Part shown: positions 1 to 12,077 of the stretch, one piece after another
Layout: every line of letters begins with the position of its first letter
How positions within the stretch are numbered: the stretch's first letter is position 1
Assembly (NCBI GenBank): GCA_918026815.1
Contig: CAKJVC010000074.1
Location: forward strand, 18,181 to 82,180
Source of the DNA: Chalara sp. BL73
Lineage: Eukaryota; Ascomycota; Leotiomycetes; Helotiales
Direction: 5' to 3'
DNA length: 64,000 nucleotides
The notes under the pieces: generated by a model
Told to the model about the DNA's origin: nothing
Database searches by the model: none
What the model saw: the letters and a program-made list of their open reading frames with translations, nothing else
Position numbers and translations under genes: made by a program

Positions 1-643
1 CCCTTGGCCGAAAAATTGTCTATAGCTTCTTTAATCAACCCGGGTCGAGCTTCAAATGCTTTGGCAAGTCCGGTTTTTGTGGAAACCAAAGCTGACCGCC
101 GAATATTTGGATGTAAAGACATGCTAATGCATAACTCCAGGGCATGGGAATTGCTGCTCAATATATTGAGCGCCCAGCCCTGCCATTGAGGGTTTCGACA
201 TAGCTCAGGAAGCAAGAGGCTACACCATCTTACTAACACAAATGCATTGCTTGGGGCAAGGCCGGATTTCGACGCCTCAGCGGTGATGGAATTCAAGAAG
301 TCTTCAAGTATCTCCAGCGGCGTTTCTAGCTTAAATATATTCTGCAAACAGCTCTCGACGGCTAATCGTGAATGTCGATCATAGTAGTAAGGGTATGTAT
401 TAAAGAATGTTCGTAGCAAGTATGGAAATAACTTTTTGGTGGTATCTAGAGGCATATTATATTAGCATTCCAAGAATCTGCCAGCGTGTTAGGAATGCCA
501 TATTTACCATCATTTACAAGGCGTTCCTCTAGAAGTCGCAGGTGTCCAATGCGCCGCGACGTAGAGGAGGATGCCAAAGCTATCTTGGTCGATGCGAGGT
601 CTACATCTCCTACACCTGAACCATTGACCTCCACCTCAGTCAT
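1..643 (-). CDS. GCN1: GCN1-like translational activator, 5' end (partial)
   Basis: This is the N-terminus of a large HEAT-repeat protein that runs off the left edge. Exon 1 is 643-508 (ATG at 643), followed by a 62-nt GT-AG intron (507-446) with a TGCTAAT branch site, then exon 2 from 445 to the edge. The join is phase 1. The visible product is helical. Stretches such as LLRTFFNTYPYYYD, SRLAVESCLQNI and APSNAFVLVRWCSLLLPEL match what I recall of fungal Gcn1 N-termini. Gcn1 sits on ribosomes and is needed for Gcn2 to sense uncharged tRNA. Only about 190 residues of an expected ~2,700 are present, so the call rests on the N-terminal region alone. Another HEAT-repeat protein is the alternative. 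Confidence 0.62.
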
Positions 644-1265
644 TTTGCAGGTTTAAGCTTTTGATCATGACCTAGAGTTGCACTGCCATCAAGCGCTGTT
701 CTGCGTTTGTCGATACGAGGATTTATAGTGCCGCAAATGTGATTTTCATTCATGGGTTGCTTGAGGATTTTGGCGAAGTAAATATACTCTGACCGCCTAA
801 GTAAATAAATACCGGCAGAATTTCTAGTATGCTGAGGTTCAAGCCTCTCAACTATGTGCAGAAATTCAAAAATTCAAATCGTTTAAGAAGGTAGGTCTTT
901 TTTAAAGCACAATCAGGCGACGTGTGACTTACGAGCGTTTGGTTAAATTTGGCAGAATGACTCTTCAGCGAGACTAGAGAATTGCAAAATTGATTCTCGA
1001 TTTGGGTCGGCAAAAAGCTCCGACGTCTTGAATCGTCATTGCTTCCACCAGGTGCAATGCTTATACCATTCATACCAGGTCATCACTTTCCAAATGGTGC
1101 ATGGGAGATATTAAACTCTGTAGGGAACTCCAGTATAGATCAAGACCTGACAAATATCTAGATATCGGTCTTCTTGGTCATAGCCTTGCAGAACCCCACC
1201 AACATTATATTTCTCCCTGTGAATCGTACTGAGAAAAACTTCTCTCACTCCTCTATTGCCAGAAT
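644..1265. other. Divergent intergenic region
   Basis: This 620-bp spacer lies between the divergent GCN1-like and helicase genes and presumably holds both promoters. Only short overlapping ORFs without family signal are present. I see no RNA gene or repeat. Confidence 0.6.
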
Positions 1266-4200
1266 ATGGCCGGCGCAAAGAAGAAAAAGAAGGCGGCTTC
1301 CAACCCTGCAAGAGGTTTTGCAACAACATCTGTCGCCTCAAAACCTAGGGTTGAGTCTTTGGAACCTGAGACCACATCCATCCCTGGCAAGCAGACCTTT
1401 GACAAAACGGAACCGGAGTCTCTCTGTACTACGACTTCAAAGACTGCCGGGTTAGCTTCGCCTACGAAAACCTTGACGCCAGAGGAATTCGAAAAGCAGC
1501 TCGAGAACTCTGAATTACAAGTCCTGGTCGAGAAATATGCACAAAAATCAAAAAGAGATGCTGCTCGCCAGAAGACTAGATTAGAGACGGATCGTAGAGT
1601 TTTGAGAGGCCAGGCTGAGATCTTAAATACAAGAAAATGGTTGCCGCCCGAACTTATGGAAGAAATCTTGGATCTGGTGCGCACCGATGGGCGGTTTTCT
1701 GGCCAGTCTGTTGATTCTTCTAATGGCTCAAAGCAATCTTCTGAAGAGGAACTTACAGTTCGTTTATGGACCTTGCAGCAGTCATTAGTTGGAGCTGGAT
1801 TCTTAGAAGATAAGGTTCTATTGGCTTTACAGCATGCTCTTGACATATCAGACAAAATTGGCTCTGGAAATAAGGATGGTGTATGGGGTATGGAGGAAGC
1901 TTTAGAATGGCTTGCCCGAGAATGCTCAAGGGATGAGCTCCCAGACTACGAGAGCTGGCGACGCAAACAGATTCCTCTTTCCAAGTCTCAAGATGGTACG
2001 TCAATTTTCCTGTCTACTGTTTCCATTACAGCTTTTGGTCCGTGGAGTCCTGTGTGAATCTGATAGGCTTGATAGAATGGCTCCTCAAGACTAGTAGACT
2101 AATATAAATAGCCCCTATTCTAGTTCTGTTTGCTTGAGTCCTGGGTTTTTGTTACAAAAAAATTGATTATTATTATTTTTTGCTTTGCATTACTTCCAAA
2201 AATGCGTCTTCAAGTCTACACGCAAGGAAGTGTCCTTAATCTGAGACTAGAACCGTGGCACTCGAAAAACAGCCCATCATTTACAGGTGCCAGCTCGGCA
2301 GAATACGACGCTGCTTTTACCGCGTGTCAATACATTGCTCTAAAGTGTCCTTTTATCTAGTATATTTGCTGACGCATTCATGACAGAAACTCCAAATGAC
2401 AGCCCACTAGCTTCCGGTATCAATACACCACGCCATGCTGGAAGTAACTTGGAAAGCGGATTGAACATACCAGTCAAAGGTTCTCAATCTGACAAGACTC
2501 AGAAGTCTCCGGCAAATATAGAGTCAGTGGAGTATGAGAGTGACATTGACCCAGATGACCTTCTCGACGTTTATATAGAGAGCAAAGCGAAGCTATTCAA
2601 ACTACAGTCATCATCATCCACTAACCAAGGAGGATCAATACATCCAAATGGCAAGAGATCAAACAAGAACTCGAATGCGAACGCGAACATATTTATTTCT
2701 ATGTCCGATCCTGTAGCAACGACGTTACTTCGTAAAATTCAGAAAATTGAGGGTGACATACTCTTCGACCAGTATATAGCCGACAAACAGTGGGAGGTTC
2801 GCCGAATTCAGCTAGAGAAAGAGAGAGCTGCGGAGGCTAAGATTCGCATAAATACCGTAGAAACAGCTAGCGTCAACTCTCATGGGTCGGAAACTGTTGT
2901 CGACTCCGATGATGATGTCAGCCGCGAAGCTGCAAAGATTAGTGCGGCTCTACTGGATGAAAACGACAGCGACGACGATGCTACACTTGCTGATCTGTTT
3001 GCAAGCTTGCCCGTCAATGAGATAGACCCAGTCACAGGGAAGACTATCACGGTTGTGAATAGCAATGATGGGGCAAAAATTACAATTCGTGATTTCGGTA
3101 AATGGACCGGAGTCAATCCTGCGAGAGTGTTGGAAGAGGCGTGTCGAGCTAGGTTCGTTCCATGCAAAGGGCCTTGCGATTTATTCTAGTTAACGCTATT
3201 TTAGGGATTCATCCGTAAGACTAGCTTACACTCTAATATCAGACTCCAATTTTTCAAATCGCCATTCGCTGCGAATTACATGGTCAAAGGTACAAGATCC
3301 TCTAGCATCTCCTCCGCCGTCGGGCATTCAATATGCGTTTTCGCCAAAAGCGCAAACGCTCTCTATGATATCAATCTCGACCCCAGATCCTAAGCAGTCT
3401 GAGTCGTACATTGCTACGGTTGCTCTATTTCTTATATTCGGTTCTTCTTCCAGAGAGGACAAAGTATTCCTACGTTTACCTGCTGTATGGCGTGAACTAT
3501 GGTCTGAGCTTACTGATTTAAGGAAAGAGAAGTCTGATGAGGTAGATCGTGAGGCTGTTCGTACATATCGTGACCTAGTTCGGGTCAAGAAGAATCAGGA
3601 GGAAGAAGATGGTGTCCTAATGCAAGGCGCCTTCCGAAACCGTGGCTCTGCTCGAGCTATAGACAACGGTGATGAATCAGGACAAGATAGGTCTGCTCGG
3701 CTCGGCCTCTCCGCAGAGGCGCTCCAGAAGATCTGGATAGACAAGTCTAATTCTCCTAGTTATCAACATATGCTTGTAAGCTCATAATGGTAAACTCTAT
3801 CCATCGTACTGATAGCAAGTAGCAATCTCGAAGGGAACTGCCGATGTGGGACTTTAAGGATGAAGTCCTTCATACAATCGACCGCGAGCAGGTCGTGATC
3901 ATATGTGGAGAAACTGGATGGTGAGAGTATCAACATAAGCCTTACTTTCAAGATCTAATATAACTACAGCGGTAAAAGCACCCAAGTTCCTTCCTTCATT
4001 CTTGAGTACCAGCTTTCCAAAGGGAAACCATGCAAAATTTATTGTACGGAACCTCGTCGAATATCAGCCATCTCGCTGGCTCGACGTGTGAGTGAAGAGC
4101 TCGGGGAGCGCAAAATTGATCTTGGTACTTCGCGCTCTCTAGTCGGATACGCTATCAGGCTCGAGTCCAATACGGCCAAGGAAACTCGCTTGATCTACGC

Positions 4201-6591
4201 TACGACCGGTATCGTTATGCGCATGTTGGAAGCATCAAACGACCTGAAAGACATTACGCATATAGTATTAGATGAGGTACACGAGCGTACAATAGACAGC
4301 GACTTCTTGCTCATTGTGCTTCGCAAACTTATGGTTCGGAGACCAGACTTGAAGATAGTCCTTATGTCTGCAACAGTTGATGCTGCACGCTTTTCCAGAT
4401 ATCTTGATGGAGCACCCGTTTTGAACGTCCCTGGAAGAACTTTTCCAGTGGCAGTCAAATATTTAGAAGATGCTGTGGAACTGACAGGGTATACTGTCTC
4501 GGATGGTGGACATCAAGAGAAGCTTACCGACCTTGACGATGATATCGATACCCCAGATAGCGAACTCAACGAGTCAATACAGGCGGACCATACTAAGCAG
4601 CTTAGGGGATATACCAACAAGACTCGGGCGACAGTTACGCAGATGGATGAGTATCGGATTGATTTTGATCTCATTACGCAATTAATATCGAAAATCGCTA
4701 CTGACGATAGCCTCTCTATTTACAGCAAGGCAATCTTGGTATTTTTGCCTGGAATTGCAGAAATCCGACAACTCAATGACATGCTATGTAGTCATCCTCA
4801 ATTCTCATCAAATTGGTATGTGTATCCATTACATTCGACGATAGCTAGTGAAGATCAGGAGGCGGCATTTCTGGTGCCGCCTTTGGGCACTAGAAAAATT
4901 GTCCTTGCCACCAACATCGCCGAGACTGGCATCACCATTCCTGATGTCACATGTGTAATAGATACTGGCAAACATAGAGAGATGAGGTAGATTCTTGCAT
5001 CTGCTAATCTAGACTGAACAAGCTAATCCTTCATAGATTCGACGAGCGAAGGCAGCTTTCAAGGCTTCTGGAAACATTCATTAGCAAAGCAAATGCCAAG
5101 CAGAGACGAGGGCGAGCTGGTCGAGTGCAAGAGGGCCTATGCTTTCATCTATTCACGAAGTATAGGCATGATGAACTTGTAAGTCATCGTCCAATAATGC
5201 TCATAGTTGGCACGCTACGATTTCTAGTACATTAACAGCGCATGTACTAACGTAATACAGATGACGGATCAGCAAACCCCAGAACTTCTTCGATTGTCGT
5301 TGCAAGATCTAGCTATACGTGTCAAAATATGCAAGCTTGGGGGGATTGAAGAGACCTTAGGACAGGCACTGGACCCACCATCTGCCAAAAATATCCGCCG
5401 AGCAATTGATGCACTCATAGATGTCAGAGCTTTGACTGCTGGTGAGGACTTGACACCTCTGGGAATTCAGCTTGCGAAGCTTCCCCTAGATGTCTTCTTA
5501 GGCAAGTTGATTTTGCTTGGTTGTGTATTCAAGTGCCTTGATGCTGCGATCACCATCGCTGCCATACTATCTTCCAAATCCCCGTTTTCGGCACCATTTG
5601 GAGCTCGAGCTCAAGCAGACACCGTCAGATTAGCATTCAGCAGAGGTGAGTCGATTTTGTTCACAAGCTTAGCATCAATGGCTAATCTTAAAGGCGATTC
5701 GGATCTCTTGACAGTGTACAACGCATATTCAGCTTGGCGACGAGTTTGTGTCACTGGTGGATCGGATTACCAGTTCTGTAGAAAGAATTTCCTCAGTCAG
5801 CAAACACTATCCAACATTGAAGACCTTAAGGGTCAGTTAGTAGTCTGTTTGGTAGATTCTGGATTCCTTCCCTTGACAGATATTGAGCGGACAGCTCTCA
5901 ACCGGTATGTATTCACACTTTGTGACTTACATCATCCTTACTATCAACAGAACGCGATTCTCTAGTAGACGTCGGCAATTTTTTGATATTCCCCAGCGAG
6001 CAAATGTGAATAGCGATAACGACGTTATTACGAGTTCCGTAATCTCCTGGAGCTTCTATCCAAAGCTGTTGATTCGAGATGGAAGAGGCTTCCGCAACGT
6101 TGCCAACAACCAATCCATTAGTCTACATCCAACTTCAGTTAACAAGGGCCATCATGAATTGAAGTGGCTGTCTTATTACCATATCATGCAAGCTAAACAG
6201 TAAGTGTCTAGCACAGTCTTGCGTTTCATCTCATTGACATACCCCAGATTCTACAATGCACATGAGACGACCGCTGTAGAGGAATTCGCAATTGCGATTC
6301 TCTGTGGAGATGTGCGCTGCGACGTAATTGGGCTCCCCGCTTCCTACGCAAGCACCAATTTTAGCTGACCAATCGCAGATGTACGCTGGAGTTTTAGTGA
6401 TTGATGGAAATAGAGCTCGATTTGCGGTATCGGATTGGAAGACGATGCTTGCTATCAAAACACTACGTGCTCGACTTAGGGAGATCTTGACACGCTCGTT
6501 CAAGAATCCTGGTAAGGCTCTTGCGCCTCAACAGCAGAAGTGGATGGACCTGTGGCAAAAGATATTCTCTCAGGAGTTTAAGGACAAGTAA
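1266..6591 (+). CDS. DEAH/DExH-box RNA helicase, DHX29/DHX57 (YLR419W) type
   Basis: Ten exons: 1266-1995, 2387-3152, 3205-3775, 3823-3920, 3970-4986, 5037-5178, 5261-5904, 5951-6199, 6248-6323, 6379-6591. They total 4506 nt (1501 aa), and all phases agree. The start MAGAKKKKK is a basic tail. Walker A (GETGCGKST) is rebuilt across the 3921-3969 intron. Later come DEVH ([10 protein letters not shown]), SAT (LMSATVD), motif V ([10 protein letters not shown]) and motif VI (QRRGRAGRV). These are followed by the winged-helix/ratchet and OB-type C-terminal regions of DEAH helicases. The long charged N-terminus and overall length fit the DHX29/DHX57 group, which acts in translation or RNA remodelling. 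Intron 1 is 391 nt against about 50 nt for the others, so a small missed exon there cannot be excluded. Confidence 0.88.
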
Positions 6592-7151
6592 AGAATTGAT
6601 GAGAAAAGCCTCATGTGGATAGATCGTCCATATTTAGGACAGCGCAGCAGCGGCCGCATATTTAGAGGAATAATAGGATGCCTTGGTCGAGGTTCCGGAG
6701 CCTATAGATTAGATGTGGTCACTTAATGAAACACATTAGTAGCCAGATCTGTCCCATCTGTTGCATACCCAGTCTTTGTCTTCGTAGGAAACGACGAATC
6801 TTATAGCACGCTCTCCAGACCTCAGATTATTTTGCGAAATTTTCTCATTGACCTATTGTGTTTGGAATAAGTGTACCTTTTTTCATGTAATCGCCCTCCG
6901 GGAATTCCATCAAAAGCCCATCCGAGCACAGAATTATCCTGAAGCTTCTATGAATGAGTCCATCTCTGGACCTTGCTTTGGATACCGCAAGGGCACCTCC
7001 GTGACTGCAATTTAAAAAAATTGGTATCCGAAAGCCAACCAGAGACCTGCGAGTTTTGTAAATTATCTCAGAAGATTAAACAGAGCACGTTGTATGCCTA
7101 CCATTCTTAGCACCAAGGCATGCCTTAAAGCCCATGTGCGCTGAGACTGGA
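6592..7151. other. Convergent intergenic region
   Basis: About 560 bp between the 3' ends of the helicase gene and the minus-strand proline-rich gene. I see no coding sequence. It presumably holds both 3' UTRs. Confidence 0.6.
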
Positions 7152-9406
7152 CTAAATATTCTTCGCAGCGATGACCTTTAGGGTATAATATCTCGCAAAC
7201 CGATCATGTTCATATCCCAGCAGAACCTTCAGCACATCCACCACCTTCTGGCCTGGACTGGCCTTGACAGTGATGGTGGTGGATTTGGGGTTAAAGTCCT
7301 CTACAATCATCATAGCGCGGCCTTCGGCTGCGTTGTTCTTTTGTGCGCGATGAATCTCGGTGCTCAGTCTATCAAGCACAGCTTTACGCCCCTCTGGGTC
7401 TTGAAAGGAGAGGGTGCCTGTTTCGCGGCTGCTGGATGAGGTGGCGACTTTGAGTGGCTTGGGTGGGAGAGCGAGGTTGAAGGTTATGGTCGAGTCGTCC
7501 AGATGTGGCGTACCACTGCGTGGTGAACCAATGTTATGGGTCACCGCTGGTGAAGCACTAACTTTGCTCTTGTGCCTCCGGCTTTCTATTGGGCTGCCTG
7601 GCCACAATGATTGAGTTTGTCTGCTTTGTGAAGGAGAATCATATTTTGGCGTTCGAGGTCGTTGCTCAGAATTCATAGGGCTGAAGCAGGCTTTGGCAGT
7701 CATAAAAGAATTCGGAGAATTAACTATGATGTTTCCCTCAAAGCTGTGGCTATTTCTTGGAGAAACGCTGGCTGTTTCGCTTTTTTCAAGACTTGTGCTC
7801 GAAGGTACTTGATGAGATGGGACGTAACCTATACGGCCAGCATTGAGAGAAGAATGTAATGGTATAGAAGCAGGAAAACTCTTGGAAATTCTAGCATATC
7901 TCGTGTTGTCTGGATTTGAGGATAAAGAGGGCGGAGGGTTCGGAGGTGGAGGTGGAGGAGAATGCTTTGGGGGGAGAGGAACATCCCAGCTCCAAGCACT
8001 TCCTGGGGTAGGGTAAAAGGCTGCTCGCCGTTGCCGAGCTTCAACGGCAGCAAACACCTGGCTGGTGGTCTTGTGTTTTGGAGTGGAACTTTGGCCCTTA
8101 CTTGCTTGATGTTGCTTCTTATTGGTCGCTTCTGATAGAATATAACAAGTCAGTCAACACTACCAAAAATAGCAATGAGTCAAACTGCTTACGTTTGGCT
8201 TCGTTCTGGATTCTAAATTTGGGTGAAGCCAGATATCTGCCTGTTGGTGTTAAGTCCTTCTCAGGGCTGAGCTCTCCCTCTTCACGATCCTCGAGAGATA
8301 TAGCAGAATCTTGTCTATATTTCTGGAGCTTGATCGCTTCTGGGACCTTTCCCGTTGGCTTCACATCTACCCTCCCTGTTTCACGGGAATTTAAGCTACC
8401 TGAGATAGATGCAGTCCTGGTGACAAAAGTCAGTGGATGCATATCTTTACAATAATCGACTTGACTAAGTGAAATTTACTTACTTTATCTTTCTACCAAC
8501 ATTTATATCAGAGACACTTGTGCCCACTTCGCCAGCATTTTTTCGTAACCTATAGTCAGCCAAAGTCATCGTTTTCTTCTTCCTTGGTTGCTCAGGAGAA
8601 GTCGGAGAGATGTCCATGCTCGCACTCCCATCGGAAAGGTCGGCTTCATCATTGAGATAGGAGTGATCGTGCTTAGTATTTGAGAAAGCATCTTGCAAAA
8701 AGGGGATGGTCTCACGAATGGAAACCTCATCTTCTTGTCCCTCAAATTGGATCTCTGTGGCGGACTGAGCATCTGCCATCGAGGTCCCCTTTTGTCCATC
8801 ATATCTTGAATGGGACTTCGCTGAGTCAACGTTTGTTAATTGAATTTTCGATGTCTCAAACGTTTTCAAAGGATTGAGGTTTTTATTATTCCGGCCGGTA
8901 TTTAGTATAATGTGATCGTCTTGGAAACCATAGTAATTCACTTGGGGATCGGAGGGTACAGCCCTAGAATCGACGTGTGAAGTATCTATTTCTCCTTGAG
9001 AGGCGGGAGTTAGCAAGTTCCTTAAACTTGTTGAATTACAGAACGCGATTTCGCAGATTGGTAAGAGCATACCTCCTGTAACAATAGAAACATCTGGCTC
9101 AATGTACTTGTACTGGCTGCCACCCCAGTCAAAATTTTCCAGTTCAGCCTCAAAGTGAGCGTCAGAGGGAATCGAAGGGAGCAAATTTGGGAACTTATCG
9201 TCGAGGTTATCACTTTGCTGTATAATACAAGGCCAAATTGCTGTGTCGTTGTCATTAGAGTTTTCGGGGAAAGAGATATTAGTATATTCGGGGGTGTTTT
9301 GTTTTGCTTTCTTCTTCTGAATCTCCTGAATGTTGTCTTCTACCCATACCTGAAGGTAAGTAGGCAATGTAATGAAATCTCCCCGAGGCATTGTGCCATT
9401 CAACAT
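7152..9406 (-). CDS. Uncharacterised proline-rich protein
   Basis: Three exons: 9406-8484, 8416-8193 and 8131-7152. Introns are 67 and 61 nt with good GTAAGT/GTAAGC donors and CAG acceptors, and the phases agree (708 aa). The upstream extension of the frame begins with GTG, so I chose the first in-frame ATG (MLNGTMPRG); a second lies at 9391. The product is polar and low in complexity. It has a proline run near the middle of the last exon (PPPPPPNPPPS), an acidic EEGELSPEK patch, and a C-terminus with more order (TITVKASPGQKVVDVLKV). No catalytic domain is recognisable. The correct splicing and maintained frame argue that it is a real gene. Upstream exons are possible. Confidence 0.6.
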
Positions 9407-12077
9407 GTGCGCGCTCTTCGTATAATATTGAGTCACATCGGACTACGCAGTGCCATTTGGTCCTGAATTAGGCTCTGCGGGTGTCTTCTCTAGTAGAGAT
9501 CCTTAAGTGCTTGTTGGGCTTGAGTGGCAGCCGTGTCTGCATACTTTGGTGGTATTTCAGCCTTGTTGACTTGGGTATTCGGCCGAAGGACCCTTTGGGT
9601 TGCTAATTATGTGTAAAAGCCAGAGCCTCACTCTGGATGCTCTCTGGATACTTTTATCTTTGGTTAAATTAGGTTTAATATTGTTATGAAGTGTAAAGAA
9701 GAAGTTTCAGCCCGTCGCTTAGTTGGAATCTTAAACCAAAGTGAGCATCAGTATCTATTGTGTCCTAGGCGCTGAGGACTCTTAGTAATGTTGCTTCTTT
9801 AAGGATGGGGGAACTCCGATGGAAGACTAGCAATTTAATGTACTAACTAGGGAAATTGACATAAATGCAACGCCTGTGAACTACAAGAAGAGCCACTACA
9901 TCTGCCTGACTAGATTGATCTCAACCAAGCGTGTCCTGCCACACTATTTTGGTCAAGGGCGACTTGCATATTCCTGTCAACTAAATCAGCTAGCCTGAGC
10001 CGCTGTGACTATTAAATAACGTATACATTATTCATGTGCAAGATACAAGTAATTTAACATTTTATTGTTCTTGATTTTGTCACGAATATGGCCCACAAGT
10101 GCTTCTCTTCGAAGCTAGATGGGCCTATCCTTCGACATGAATCGCACGACGTTCTACACAGGAATTTTTCTTACATTTAGCTATTTTTCACCTATGTTTG
10201 CGACATTATATACTTAAATTCATGACACGGAAGGGATATCGTTGTGGAAAGCGGCTGCTTGTCTGCTGAAGACTTGGCGTTCTCGTTGGTGAGCTTAAAC
10301 CTAGTCACTTTGTCAGCCATGTTGATATTACAATAAGAATGCACCCTCCGCCATGCAGAGCTTTTTAAACAGTTATAGTAGATTATTACCCTTGTATGTA
10401 AAAATTAGATTTGATCTATTGCCACGAGCGAATGCTCCTATTCGCATTTGTTTCCCTTCCATGACCAACTCAATGTCAGCCCCTGAATTCGAACAAACTG
10501 GAAGCGAGCCTTGGCATTTCAAGCCTTAGTGCCCTGTCCTTACCTTCAGCTATTCCTTTCATGGATATCGTAAATCCCACAGAAACAAACAGGCAGAATA
10601 CAGATCCAACTAGATTAGAGAAGAAGAACAACGAGGGTAGCATTACTTTACCCCACAGTATAATAGGAAGAGCATTCGCAAGTATGTTCAGAGACAACTG
10701 GGACAAGCAGAGAACGTCTTCATTTGCTTTCTGAGACAATGCTAGAAGTTGAGCCAGGCAAAGATGACTTCCTTGGTGTGACAAGGAAACCCACAACCTA
10801 CTCTATGAAAGCAACACTCAACGTGTTGTGGTCCTGGGTTTGCCTGGTTGTCAGTGGAAGATCTAGTTTGAGTATTGAATACTCCGTGCAACTATACATG
10901 ATTTGAACAATGAGATTTTGCCCGTAGAAATATCTACCCCACAGTCATCAAGAAGAAATATCTATAGTTCTTGGGCATGCTTAAGTCATTCAGTCGAGCC
11001 TGGCTTAAAGCTAACTTGAGGGCCTCAAACTATGTCTTGGCCCAAAACAAAATGGAATTGCTGAGTTGACCACTGACATCTCCTGGAGAACTGATCAGTT
11101 TACGGTCAATATCACTAAAGAGGGTTCAGCGGTGGAATAAGGAGGAAAGTGAGCCTTCTCCTGTTCAAAGATGCAAAGGTGGCAGCAGAGGACCTCTTGT
11201 AGAATCAATGATTTGGAGAGTGAACACCTTGATCATCCACTTCTACTTCAAAGCTAGATCAATAATAGCGCCAACCCCATTATCTGCTCAGCTACCTACT
11301 ATGGCAAGGGTTGTTAGCAACTACTTGAACGCTTACGTCTCTATGGGAATCGACAACAGATAAAGATAGGTTATCGACAGAATTGCAAGAGGACTCCTCA
11401 GAAGAAGGAAGAAAGATGAGACGGCAATGACATAGCTAACCATCGCTCACTTCGGCGTTCCAAGTTTTGTGAAGACGGCCAGAAGTGGTCACCCATTTAC
11501 ATTTGTAGCTTGGTAGTAGCCTTAATTGCTGGTTCGGATATGTTTAACCCTTCAAGTAAATCTCCTTAATTTTAGAACCAAGTTAGTTCTATAACCAAAG
11601 CTGCACACAAATTTGAACAGTGAATGCATTGGTTATCTGAACCAACAACTAGGTTCATAATAACCACCGAAAAACAACCCAAAATTTCTTAATTTAACAG
11701 ACGATTCGCGATAAGCTCACCCCGGTTCTATCATCTCTCTGAACTTAGGTCCAGGTACCAATTTCTCAGCATTTATCGTCTGCCTTCAGGAAAACATGAA
11801 ACTACCCTCTCTTCTTGTTTGGAAATTTTAAAATTAAGTTTAGCTTTTTGACCTCTTGTCCCAATATTAAGTATGGGATTCTTTAGAAACAAATATATCA
11901 CGTGACTGATAGGAAGAACAGCCTAAACCGTAAAAAACCACAGCCTCTCCCGCTCGGTCGCAATCTCTCAAGAAGGCTGTCGATTTCTGATAACTGACGC
12001 TTCGACGGCTACCACAACCCTCAATCTACCAGACTAAGCGCCGGTGAAAGAGCTGTCACTCTCTCAAAGCGACAGCG
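9407..12077. other. Gene-poor 2.7-kb region
   Basis: No convincing gene is seen across this stretch. It contains a 42-codon minus-strand ORF starting MADKVT (10320-10192, listed separately) and a 106-codon minus-strand frame with no ATG at its start. The right part presumably holds the promoter and 5' UTR of the forkhead gene. Confidence 0.5.
10192..10320 (-). other. Short ORF starting MADKVT, related to the relic at 37.7-38.0 kb
   Basis: A 42-codon ATG-initiated frame begins MADKVTRFKLTNENAK. It shares its first six residues and a KLTxEN motif with the longer broken ORF at 38009-37674. The likeness also holds at DNA level: ATGGCYGACAAAGTRACT occurs in both. It may be a truncated member of the same small family. 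Function is unknown and coding status is unproven. Confidence 0.3.

Noticed and set aside
9490..9602. Coding-looking minus-strand fragment (EIPPKYADTAATQAQQALKD) just upstream of the proline-rich gene
   Set aside because: Short, ends in a stop, and does not share the frame of the gene start. No splice joins them.
10476..10796. 106-codon minus-strand frame in the gene-poor region
   Set aside because: It starts at TTG and has no recognisable family. It may be a relic, but I cannot support one.
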